Positions 17,143-25,863 of a stretch of 43,945 bases of DNA are shown here, piece by piece. Position 1 is the first letter of the stretch, and each line of letters starts with the position of its first letter. A program made the translations under genes and the position numbers. The notes below the pieces were generated by a model. It was not told the DNA's origin. It did not search any database and saw nothing but the letters and a program-made list of their open reading frames with translations. Source of the stretch: Elusimicrobiota bacterium (GTDB taxonomy: Bacteria > Elusimicrobiota > Elusimicrobia > UBA1565 > UBA9628); NCBI GenBank assembly GCA_016207605.1, contig JACQPJ010000051.1, forward strand, positions 1 through 43,945, written 5' to 3'.

Positions 17143-19351
17143 GCGGCCTCCTCAGGCGCAGAGAGTTCAAGGCGACCGACAGCGAGCTCAGCGCCATGGC
17201 GGCGCCGGCGTGCTCGGGGCGCAGGAGCACGCCCCAGCGCGGATAGAGCGCGCCCGCCGCGACGGGCAGGAGGGCCAGGTTGTAGACGAAGGCCCAGGCC
17301 AGGTTCTCGCGGATCACGCGGCGCACGCGGCGGCTCAAGGCCACCGCCTCGGCCAGCCGGGAGAGGTCGGGGCTGAGGAGGGCGGCGTCGGCGGACTCGA
17401 CGGCGACGTCGGTCCCGGAGGCCAGCGCCACGCCGACGTCGGCGCGGGCGAGGGCGGGCGCGTCGTTGAAGCCCTCCCCCACCACCGCGACGCGCTTGCC
17501 CTCGGCCTGGAAGCGGCGCACGAGGTCGGCCTTCTCCTCGGGCCGGATCTCCGAAAAGACCCGGCCGATGCCGGCCCGCTCGGCCGCGCGGCGGGCCGCG
17601 GCGCCGCGGTCGCCGGAGACGAGGCAGACCTCCAGCCCCAGCCGCTTGAGGGCGGCGACGGCGGCGGGCGCCGAGGGGCGCAGCTCGTCCTCCATGCGCA
17701 GGGCGCCCAGGAACCGCCCGTCCACGGCCACGGCGAGCAGGGAGCCCGCTTCGGCAAAGCGGGGGTCGCGCGGGACGGCCGCGCCCTCCTCCTCGAGCCA
17801 GGACAGGCTGCCCGCCAGCACCGCGCGACCCGAGACGCGCGCGCGGACGCCGCGGCCGGGCAGGGCCTCGAAGGACTCCGCCGCGAAGGGACGCAGGCCG
17901 CGCTCGGCGGCCAGGCGGCGCACGGCGTCGGCGAAGGGATGCTCGGAGCGCTCCTCGGCGGCCAGCGCCCAGGACAGAAGCTCGTCCTCCGGGACGTCCA
18001 GCGCGAGGAAGCCCGCGGCGCGGGGCCTTCCCAGCGTCAGCGTGCCGGTCTTGTCGAAGAGCACGACGTCCACGCGGCCGAGGTCCTCCAGGATCTCGGC
18101 GTTGCGGATGAACACGCCCAGCTCCGCGGCGCGGCCGATGCCCGCGGAGACGGCCAGCGGCGTGGCCAGGCCCAGCGCGCAGGGGCAGGCCGCGGCCAAG
18201 ACCGAGACCGCGCAGGTGAGGGCCAAGAGGACGCGCGGCGGCGGCCCCCAGGCCAGCCAGGCCCCGGCCACGGCCAGGGCCAGGATCAGCGCGCCGGGCG
18301 TGAACCACGCCGCGGCCGCGTCGGCGAAGCGCTGGACGCGGGGCTTGGTCGCCTGGGCCGCGCGCACCGCCTCGACCAGGCGCGCCAGCGCCGATTCCGC
18401 GCCGGGGCGCGCGGCGCGCACCTCCAGCGCCCCGTTCTTGTTGAGCGTGCCGCCCCACACGCGCGAGCCCGGGGCCTTCTCGACGGGCAGGCTTTCCCCG
18501 GTGAGCAAGGACTCGTCCACGGTGGAACGGCCGGAGACGACCTCGCCGTCCACGCCGATCTGCTCGCCCGGACGCACGCGCACGACGCGGCCCGCCGCGA
18601 CCTCGGCCAAGGGCAGGACCTCCTCGCGGCCGTCGCCGCGCAGGACGCGCGCCGTCCTCGGCCCCAGGCGCATGAGCTTGAGCACGGCCTCGCTGGTGCG
18701 GCCGCGCAGACGCGCTTCCAAGAAACGTCCCAGCGTGACGAAGACGACCAGGCCGCTGACCGCGTCCCACTGCGGGCGGCGCGCCTCCGGCGGCAGGGTC
18801 TCGGGCAGGAGCACGACCCAGGCGCTGTAGAGGAACGCGGCGCCGGTGGAGAGGGAGACGAGCGCGTCCATGTCCGCGCGCCGGCGCAGAAGGGCGCGCC
18901 GCAGGCCCTGGTGGAAGTGCCGGCCGCCCCAGGCCAGGATCAGGAACGCCAGCAGGAGCGCGGTGTAGGGCGACAGGCTCAAGGGGCCGGCCAGCAGGAG
19001 CGGGACGGAGAGGACGGCCGCCCAGCGCAGGCGCGAGAGCAGGACCTTCTCCTCGGAGCGCCGCGAGAGGAGCCCGACGGCCTCGGCCTCGGTCCGGCTC
19101 TCCCCGCCGCCGAGCACGTCGTAGCCGGCCTTTTCCACGGCCCGGCGCAGGGCCGCCTCGTCGAGGCGGCCCGGGACCGGGACGAACTCCACCGCGACCG
19201 TGCGCGAGATCAGGTCGACGTCCGCCGCGCGCACGCCCGGCAGGGCCTCGAGCGCGCCCTCGACGGCGGCCACGCAGGAGGCGCAGTGCATGCCGCCCAC
19301 CGACAGGATGACGCGCCGCGCCGCGTCCGGCGCCCGGGTCGGGGGGCTCAC
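17135..19351 (-). CDS. copA: P1B-type (Cu+) heavy-metal-translocating ATPase
   Basis: [18 protein letters not shown] ([11 protein letters not shown]), [18 protein letters not shown] start in GTGA overlap. Confidence 0.9.
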   Translation of the reverse strand: MSPPTRAPDAARRVILSVGGMHCASCVAAVEGALEALPGVRAADVDLISRTVAVEFVPVPGRLDEAALRRAVEKAGYDVLGGGESRTEAEAVGLLSRRSEEKVLLSRLRWAAVLSVPLLLAGPLSLSPYTALLLAFLILAWGGRHFHQGLRRALLRRRADMDALVSLSTGAAFLYSAWVVLLPETLPPEARRPQWDAVSGLVVFVTLGRFLEARLRGRTSEAVLKLMRLGPRTARVLRGDGREEVLPLAEVAAGRVVRVRPGEQIGVDGEVVSGRSTVDESLLTGESLPVEKAPGSRVWGGTLNKNGALEVRAARPGAESALARLVEAVRAAQATKPRVQRFADAAAAWFTPGALILALAVAGAWLAWGPPPRVLLALTCAVSVLAAACPCALGLATPLAVSAGIGRAAELGVFIRNAEILEDLGRVDVVLFDKTGTLTLGRPRAAGFLALDVPEDELLSWALAAEERSEHPFADAVRRLAAERGLRPFAAESFEALPGRGVRARVSGRAVLAGSLSWLEEEGAAVPRDPRFAEAGSLLAVAVDGRFLGALRMEDELRPSAPAAVAALKRLGLEVCLVSGDRGAAARRAAERAGIGRVFSEIRPEEKADLVRRFQAEGKRVAVVGEGFNDAPALARADVGVALASGTDVAVESADAALLSPDLSRLAEAVALSRRVRRVIRENLAWAFVYNLALLPVAAGALYPRWGVLLRPEHAGAAMALSSLSVALNSLRLRRPHE

Positions 19352-20163
19352 TGGACCAGGTGCGCCTTCCAGGCGGTCTCGAATTCGTCCAAGGTCCGCC
19401 ATTGCCCGGGGAAGCCTGCGGCGACCGCCTCGTCCCAGCCCTTGCCGTACTGGAGGGCGGTCAGGAACTGCGAGAAGCCGATCTGCCCGCCGCGCTCGAT
19501 CATGAAGCGCACCAGGTCCTCGGCCTGGGCGTACCAGAGGCTGGCGTCGTAGGCGCGCTCGGAGGCCGGCGGGAGCCGGCGCAGCTGGGCGATGGTCAGC
19601 GGCGCCGAGCGCAGGCTGGACTTTAGGGCGGAAAAGAGCTCCTGGCCGCCGTTGGCGGCCTTGGATTCCTCGTAAACGGCCAAGCCCTCGTTGACCCAGC
19701 GCTGGTCGGGGATCACGCGCCCGTTCATGAACTCGTGCCAGATCAGGTGCGCGATCTCGTGCGAAAGCACGGCGCCCAGCCGCGCCGAGGAATGCGTGTA
19801 AATCGCGTTGCCCAGCGTCATCCCCGCCGACCACTGGGGCTGGCCGGTCTTCTTGCGGTACTCGTCGCGCGAGCCGTAGATCACGATCTGATAGAGACCG
19901 TGGGGCTGGAAGGAGTAGAGCCCCGTGTCGGTCATGATGCGGCGATAGGCCTCCTCGGCCAGTTCCGAGGCGGCGCGGGCGTTGTCGGGCCCATAGGCCG
20001 AGACCCTGAAGTGGAGGCTCTGGTTGTCGCTGGCCCCGGGGTCGAGCCCGGGGAAGGCGCCCGACGCGATCTTGGGCAGGGAGGGACGCTCGTCCTCCAG
20101 CAATTCCGCGGGATAGGGCACGCACGCCCCCAGCGCCGCCACGACGACGAGCAGCGCCGGAAC
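19348..20163 (-). CDS. Lipoprotein with gluzincin HExxH peptidase domain (peptidase MA-like)
   Basis: Lipobox-like [15 protein letters not shown] ... [13 protein letters not shown] motif. Start approximate within [18 protein letters not shown] (GTG/ATG choice 20163-20175). Confidence 0.7.
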   Translation of the reverse strand, partial: VPALLVVVAALGACVPYPAELLEDERPSLPKIASGAFPGLDPGASDNQSLHFRVSAYGPDNARAASELAEEAYRRIMTDTGLYSFQPHGLYQIVIYGSRDEYRKKTGQPQWSAGMTLGNAIYTHSSARLGAVLSHEIAHLIWHEFMNGRVIPDQRWVNEGLAVYEESKAANGGQELFSALKSSLRSAPLTIAQLRRLPPASERAYDASLWYAQAEDLVRFMIERGGQIGFSQFLTALQYGKGWDEAVAAGFPGQWRTLDEFETAWKAHLVQ

Positions 20164-20186
20164 CCCTTTTTTCACGGCTCAGCCCA

Positions 20187-20396
20187 TCAAGCCAACGCGA
20201 TCTCCAAGGGCTTTTTCTTCAAATGGCTTATCTTGAGCACGGAGAAACCGAGAATATTGCCTTTGTCGTCCACCTTCTCCATGACCTGATCGTTCTTGGT
20301 TTCCCGAAAATAGCCGGCCTTCTTTTCGAAGAGAACCTCGAGGTAATCGCCTTCCCGGTCGTACCAAACCTTCACCTTCACGGCTTTCTTGGCCAT
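20187..20396 (-). CDS. DUF2283-family small protein
   Basis: [49 protein letters not shown]. Confidence 0.75.
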   Translation of the reverse strand: MAKKAVKVKVWYDREGDYLEVLFEKKAGYFRETKNDQVMEKVDDKGNILGFSVLKISHLKKKPLEIALA

Positions 20397-20692
20397 AGGG
20401 GGACTCCTTTCTTGATCGTATCCGTCAGATAGGCGGTCAGCACGAACGCATCGTCTCCTCGCATCTTCACGACCACGCAAAGGTATTTATCGCCGGCGAC
20501 GGTGCCAAAAAAATATCGGTAGTAAAGACGAGCTTCGGAATCCGAAACAGACTGGACGACCCTCTCAGGCACCGCTAACACCTTGGCGATCGTGTCCGCC
20601 AGTCGTCCCATTTCCGGATGCTCCAGAATATGGGCTAATCGCTCCTGCGTCAACCTGATGCGGCGGCTCTCAAAATCCCGAATGACTTGCAC
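20378..20692 (-). CDS. Putative BECR/RelE-like nuclease-fold protein (candidate toxin partner of DUF2283)
   Basis: RIRLTQERLAHILEHPEMGRLADTIAKVL...YLCVVVKMRGDDAFVLTAYLTDTIKKG; probable GTG start at 20692; overlaps DUF2283 gene by 19 nt. Confidence 0.6.
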   Translation of the reverse strand: MQVIRDFESRRIRLTQERLAHILEHPEMGRLADTIAKVLAVPERVVQSVSDSEARLYYRYFFGTVAGDKYLCVVVKMRGDDAFVLTAYLTDTIKKGVPLWPRKP

Positions 20693-20731
20693 AATATAGA
20701 TGCCCAGTCCGAGTATAACTAAATTGGTACC

Positions 20732-22114
20732 ATGGCGCTCATGGGCGAGACGCTGACGGTCAAGATCGAGTCGCTGGCCCCGGCCGGCGACGGCATCGCC
20801 CGCGTCGAGGGCTCCGGGCGCGTGGTCTTCGTGCCCCATTCCGCCCCCGGCGACCGGGCCGAGGTCGAGGTCTTCGAGACCAAGTCCAACTTCGCCCGCG
20901 CGCGCCTTAAAACCCTGCTGTCGGCCGGGCCGGAGCGCGTGGCCCCGGCCTGCCCGCACCACGCCGCGCCGTCCCGCCCGGGCCCGGCCTGCGGCGGCTG
21001 CGACTGGCAGCACCTCGACTACGCGGCCCAGCTCAAGCACAAGCGCGCGATCGCCGCGGACTGCCTGCGGCGCATCGGCCATTTTGAAAACGCGGCCGCG
21101 CTCGTCGGCGAGACGATCGCGTCCCCGAAGCCGTGGGGCTACCGCAACAAGGTCCAGATTCCCTTCGGCCCCGGCCCGAGGATGGGGTTCTTCTCGGCCG
21201 GCTCGCGCGAGATCGTGGACCTGCGCGAATGCCCCATCCAGCCCGACGTCTCGGTGCGCCTGGCGCTCTGGATTAAGGCCGCCGCGGTCCGCCGCGGCTG
21301 GAGCTTCTACGATGACAAAACCAACAGGGGCTGGCTGCGCCACCTCTTCGTGCGCGTCAACGCCGAGGGCCAGGCCCTGGCCGCCCTGGTCACCAGCCGC
21401 CCGGAGTTCCCCGACCGCGAGACCTTCGCCGCGGAGCTGCGCGCCGCGCACCCGGAGCTCATCGGCCTCCACCAGAACGTCCAGCCCGAGAAGACCTCCG
21501 TCGTGCTCGGGCCCCGCTGGCGCCGCCTCTGGGGCGCGCGCGACATCGAGGAGACGATCGGGCGGTTCCAGTTCACGGCCTCGCCCGGCGCCTTCCTGCA
21601 GGTCAACACCCCGGCCGCCGCGCTCCTCTACGACGCGGCCAAGGCCGCCCTCGGCGAGGGCGGCCGCCGCTTCCCCGTCGTCTTGGACCTCTACTGCGGC
21701 GTGGGCACGCTGACGCTGTGGCTGGCCGACGCCTTCCCCCGCGTCGTCGGCGTCGAGGAGAACCGCGAGGCGACGTCCGACGCCTGGCGCAACGCCGAGC
21801 GCAACGGCGTCAAGAACGTCCGCTTCAAGTCCGGCCGCGCCGAGGCCGCCCTGCCCATCCTCGCCAAGGAGCTCCCCCCGGAAACAGCCGCCGTGGTGGA
21901 CCCCCCGCGCGTCGGATTGTCCCAGCCCGTGCGCCGCTTCCTCACCGACCGCCGCTTGCGCCGCCTGGTCTACGTCTCCTGCGACCCCGCCACCTTCGCC
22001 CGCGACGCGGGCTTTCTCTGCAAGTCCGGCTACGTCCTGCGGCGCGTCTCGCCCGTGGACCTCTTCCCCCAGACCTCCCACGTCGAGCTGGTCGCCCTCC
22101 TGGATAGGACTTAA
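20732..22114 (+). CDS. TRAM-domain 23S rRNA (uracil-5-)-methyltransferase, RlmD/TrmA family
   Basis: N-terminal TRAM, CPHH...CGGCDWQHLDYAAQLKHK FeS motif, DLYCGVGTLTLWLA SAM motif, YVSCDPATFARD. Confidence 0.9.
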   Translation: MALMGETLTVKIESLAPAGDGIARVEGSGRVVFVPHSAPGDRAEVEVFETKSNFARARLKTLLSAGPERVAPACPHHAAPSRPGPACGGCDWQHLDYAAQLKHKRAIAADCLRRIGHFENAAALVGETIASPKPWGYRNKVQIPFGPGPRMGFFSAGSREIVDLRECPIQPDVSVRLALWIKAAAVRRGWSFYDDKTNRGWLRHLFVRVNAEGQALAALVTSRPEFPDRETFAAELRAAHPELIGLHQNVQPEKTSVVLGPRWRRLWGARDIEETIGRFQFTASPGAFLQVNTPAAALLYDAAKAALGEGGRRFPVVLDLYCGVGTLTLWLADAFPRVVGVEENREATSDAWRNAERNGVKNVRFKSGRAEAALPILAKELPPETAAVVDPPRVGLSQPVRRFLTDRRLRRLVYVSCDPATFARDAGFLCKSGYVLRRVSPVDLFPQTSHVELVALLDRT

Positions 22115-22120
22115 GTCCTA
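22105..22120. repeat. 16-bp perfect palindrome TAGGACTTAAGTCCTA spanning the rlmD-like stop codon
   Basis: Direct reading; stop TAA at 22112-22114. Confidence 0.9.
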
Positions 22121-22271
22121 CCCCCTCCTAGGCCTTTAGGCTCTTGCGCAAATCGCCCCCGGACGCTATGCTTCTGGATGCCGCAGGCTCCTCCTTCGCG
22201 CGTCCGTGCCGAGCCCGAAGGGTCGAGACCGCGGCGTCCCATGACCCCGCCCACCCGAGAGACCCCCTAAT

Positions 22272-24059
22272 ATGAGGAAGACCCTCCCCCTTCTCGCCGC
22301 TTTTCTGCTCGCCTGGCCCGTCCTCGCCCGCGCCGAGGAAGCCCCGGCCAGCCAACTGATCCCGATCCATTTCACCGATAAAAACAATCAGCCGCACGAC
22401 CTCTGGTACAACAGCAAGGACATCGCTAAGATGTCCAAACAACCGATCCCTTGCTACGAACTGGTATTCAAGAAAAAGACCGGCAACTCCAAAGGCGGCA
22501 AGACCATTGTTGAAGTCCAACTCCAAAAGACCAGCTTCAATTACATCCCCTCCACAAAACAGACCAAGGGCACCGCGAGCAACCATTTATTCAAAGCTAA
22601 TCAGAACCCAAGCTATCAAATCGGCGATCAATTGTGGGGCGCGAATTGGGAATCGCTGCGAAACAGCCCCAACAATTATTTCAAATGGTCGGACAGCTTT
22701 CCCGTTTCGAATTCCGTCAACGCGACGGAAGCGGCCGCGCCGACGGCTCCTCGGCCGGTTGTCGCAGCCCCTGACAAATCCGTACCGCCGCCCGTCCAAA
22801 AATCTGCGCCCGCGACGCACTCCGCCGTCAGCGGCACGCTCACGGTGCAGGAGGAGTGGTGGCTGACTCTCAAAGAATGGGAAGCTTACCAAGCCGATCG
22901 CTACAGTCCGGCAGCAGTTGAAAAAGCTCGGAGGCAGGTCCTTGCGAACCTCCCCGCGAAATATAAAACAGCTTACCAAGCTGCGCGAAGCTCGCGGGAA
23001 GCGATCAAGAATTTGTTCGGCCCCATCCTGTCAAAGGGAAAAGGCCCATCGAAAATCAAGATTTATCCGGATACGGAACTGACGCAGGCCGAACTCCTCA
23101 AGATTGATGGGGGCAAACGCGCTCAATACCAAACGGCCATCGCCGCGGTGAAGAAGCTGGAAGAAAAATATCCGGCTTTTGCTCCGGACCACGTGCGGCG
23201 CCACCAACTCGCCGTCGAGTACAACAAGGGCGGTCAGACCGCTGCTTCCCCTCCTGCAGGCAGTCCAACCCCTGGGGCTGGCCCCGGCGCAGGGGCGCCT
23301 CCCGTGCCGGAAGCTCCGTGGGCGAACGGTCTGAGCGAGGATCTGTTGAAGGAATTCTTTACGTCAGAAGAAATCGCCGCTTATAAAGGGGCGATCGAGA
23401 AGCTTGGAGGTGAAAACGACACGGCAACGAAAACCAAAAAGGATGAAGTCGTCAAACAGACTCTAAGCAAGCTCGCCGCCGCCGATAAGAAGTTCGACAA
23501 AACGCGCGTGGACAGGCTTTTCACGCTGCTGGGGCCGAACGACTTCCAGAAGCACGCCGTTTGTGATCCGCTCTTCAATCAGAAGCCGCAGGGAGGCGTC
23601 CCGTCCACGGAGAAAATCACCAGGTCTATTCCTCAGGTCGTGGCCGCGGTGGACAACGCCCCCGGCATCTTTGGCGGCGACGTATCCGCGGCATCCAGGC
23701 CGCACGGGCCGGCGACGAACTTGACCGCGACGATCCCCCCGGCTGCTCGAAATTTGGCACCGCAAGCAACACCGACATCGTCACCCGTTGCGCCAAAGCT
23801 GGCGGCAAAGGACAGCGAGTTGGCCATGCGCTGCAACAACGTCTTCCCGCCGGAAAGCAGAGTCGCCGCGCCGTCCAATCCACCGGCGCCGGCGGCGACC
23901 GCGGCCCCCGACCCCAACAAGTGGCTGGCGGTCAAGACGGGGGCGGTGGGATCGGCTGCGGGGGCGCTGATCGGCTCGTTCTGGGGCTTCGGCGGAGCGG
24001 CGGTCGGAGCGCTGATCGCCTTCGGGGTCTACTACTGGATCAGCAAGCTCACGAATTGA
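22272..24059 (+). CDS. Hypothetical secreted protein, C-terminal glycine-zipper-like TM segment
   Basis: Signal peptide MRKTLPLLAAFLLAWPVLARA; C-terminus GAVGSAAGALIGSFWGFGGAAVGALIAFGVYYWIS. Confidence 0.7.
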   Translation: MRKTLPLLAAFLLAWPVLARAEEAPASQLIPIHFTDKNNQPHDLWYNSKDIAKMSKQPIPCYELVFKKKTGNSKGGKTIVEVQLQKTSFNYIPSTKQTKGTASNHLFKANQNPSYQIGDQLWGANWESLRNSPNNYFKWSDSFPVSNSVNATEAAAPTAPRPVVAAPDKSVPPPVQKSAPATHSAVSGTLTVQEEWWLTLKEWEAYQADRYSPAAVEKARRQVLANLPAKYKTAYQAARSSREAIKNLFGPILSKGKGPSKIKIYPDTELTQAELLKIDGGKRAQYQTAIAAVKKLEEKYPAFAPDHVRRHQLAVEYNKGGQTAASPPAGSPTPGAGPGAGAPPVPEAPWANGLSEDLLKEFFTSEEIAAYKGAIEKLGGENDTATKTKKDEVVKQTLSKLAAADKKFDKTRVDRLFTLLGPNDFQKHAVCDPLFNQKPQGGVPSTEKITRSIPQVVAAVDNAPGIFGGDVSAASRPHGPATNLTATIPPAARNLAPQATPTSSPVAPKLAAKDSELAMRCNNVFPPESRVAAPSNPPAPAATAAPDPNKWLAVKTGAVGSAAGALIGSFWGFGGAAVGALIAFGVYYWISKLTN

Positions 24060-24480
24060 CGTCGTCCTTGAGGCCCCAGGCGAGCAGCAGGGCGCCGACG
24101 GTGATGCAGGAGTCGGCGACGTTGAAGACGGGCCAGTGGTGGAGATGGAGGAAGTCCACCACGCGGCCGTAGGCGAGGCGGTCGTAGAGGTTGCCCAGCG
24201 CGCCCGTCAGCACCAGGATGCCCCCCCACTCCAGCCGGGGGCCGCGCCAGCGGCGCATCAGGCGCACCAGGACCGCGATGAGGACCACGGACGCCGCGAC
24301 GAAGAAGCCGTTGGCGCCGCGGCCCAGGCCGAAGGCCGCGCCGGTGTTCTCCACGTAGGAGAGGCCGAAAAAGGGCAGGAGTTCGATCTCGTCGCGGCCG
24401 CGCAGGGCGGACGCGGCCCAGAGCTTGGCCGCGCGGTCGAGCGCGAGAAGGAGGAGGGCGACGGACGCGCGCGCTTTCAG
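24049..24480 (-). CDS. lspA: Lipoprotein signal peptidase (signal peptidase II)
   Basis: VENTGAAFGL, GALGNLYDRLAYGRVVDFLHLHHWPVFNVADSCITVG with both catalytic Asp; no ATG, candidate starts CTG 24480 or TTG 24501. Confidence 0.85.
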   Translation of the reverse strand: MKARASVALLLLALDRAAKLWAASALRGRDEIELLPFFGLSYVENTGAAFGLGRGANGFFVAASVVLIAVLVRLMRRWRGPRLEWGGILVLTGALGNLYDRLAYGRVVDFLHLHHWPVFNVADSCITVGALLLAWGLKDDVNS

Positions 24481-25835
24481 AGAATGTCCGGAAGATTCCA
24501 AAGCATATAGAGGGGCACGCTCACCAGCCGGTAGCGGACCGCATGGCCTTGGGTGGTCTTTAGGTCCAAATCCATCACGGAGGGCGGGTTGGCGTCCGCG
24601 CGGACGGCAAGATCCAGGCGTCGTTCGAACATGAATTGGTGCAGGCTTTTCATGGCGCCGGCGGCTCCGGCCTTGAGTTCGATCGGGATGATGCGCCCGT
24701 GCAATTGGATAAGGTAATCGATCTCCCCGGGACGCCCCCCCTCGCGCTGCCAATAGTACAACTCGGGGCCGTCGCCGGCGCCGGGATCGGTCAGCCGCAG
24801 ATGCTGAGCGGCGAGCTGATCGGTGATTTGGCCGCGGAGGGAAGGGGGCAGCGACTCCCACGATGGGAAGGCTTGGGCGGCGGGGGTGCCCAGGAGCGCA
24901 TGAACGACGGCGACGTCCGCCGTGACCGCCTTTCGGAAAGAAGCCTTCACCTCGGCGCCGAGCGGCAATCCGTTGGCCGCGGTGTGGCGGACTTGATGCA
25001 CGAGCCGGGCCAAGGTCAGCAGGTCGAGAGCGCGCTTGGCTTGATGCTGTTTGACGCCTTCGCCGACATGAGCATAAACAAATTTCCGGCCCAGCGACGC
25101 GACGACGGTGTTCAAGACGGCGTTGAGAATATCCCGGTCCATCCGGCCGGCATACTTGGCGAAGTCGGCGCGATAGGCGGCGACCAGTTCCTTCTGCTGT
25201 TCCCGCACCTGCCGCGGCTCGCGGCCGGCGATGTCCGCCGCCACCACCGCCGGCATGCCGCCGACCATGGCGAAACGATGAAACCAGCGCGTGGCTTGCT
25301 CATGGGCCGTGGAGGAGAAATCCCGGCTTGGACGCCAAGCGCGGATTGCGGATAAGAGGCGTTCTTGGCCGTGAGCCCGCAAGTATTCGGGGAAACCCAT
25401 CGGCTCGATGTGCTGGAAGGCGATGCGTCCAACCGGCATGCTGAAGGAATGGTCGGCAAGAGAGAACTCCAGCAACGACCCCGCGGCCGCCACCGGCAAC
25501 TGCGGAAGTTCCTCGTAGAACCAGCGCAAACGCGCAAGCACGTCCCCCGCAGCCTGAATTTCATCCAGAAAAAGCAGGCTGCGGTCCGGGTTGATGTCAA
25601 CCGAGAGGGCAAGCGAGAGCTCCCCCAAAATCCGGCGGGGATCGTTGGTGCTGAAAAGCTTTTTTAACGCGGGATCTCGCTCGAAATTGACCTCGACCAG
25701 TTGGCGCCCGGCACGGGCGGCCAGGTCGCGCACCAACCAGGTTTTTCCCACCTGCCTTGCTCCGCGCAGAATGAGCGGCTGGCGACGAGGATTCGCCAAC
25801 CAAGCGTCAAGCCGTGTTTCCACCTCGCGTTTCAT
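24477..25835 (-). CDS. AAA+ ATPase with DUF4143
   Basis: Walker A GARQVGKTWL, Walker B LLFLDEIQ, C-terminal GEIDYLIQLHGRIIPIELKAG. Confidence 0.85.
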   Translation of the reverse strand: MKREVETRLDAWLANPRRQPLILRGARQVGKTWLVRDLAARAGRQLVEVNFERDPALKKLFSTNDPRRILGELSLALSVDINPDRSLLFLDEIQAAGDVLARLRWFYEELPQLPVAAAGSLLEFSLADHSFSMPVGRIAFQHIEPMGFPEYLRAHGQERLLSAIRAWRPSRDFSSTAHEQATRWFHRFAMVGGMPAVVAADIAGREPRQVREQQKELVAAYRADFAKYAGRMDRDILNAVLNTVVASLGRKFVYAHVGEGVKQHQAKRALDLLTLARLVHQVRHTAANGLPLGAEVKASFRKAVTADVAVVHALLGTPAAQAFPSWESLPPSLRGQITDQLAAQHLRLTDPGAGDGPELYYWQREGGRPGEIDYLIQLHGRIIPIELKAGAAGAMKSLHQFMFERRLDLAVRADANPPSVMDLDLKTTQGHAVRYRLVSVPLYMLWNLPDIL

Positions 25836-25863
25836 TCGTTTGATTGTACAAACAACGCGTTGA

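Noticed and set aside
22128-22586. 152-aa minus-strand ORF overlapping the start of the 22272 secreted protein
   Set aside because: Antisense to a convincing signal-peptide gene and runs into the 22-bp dispersed repeat; no family resemblance.
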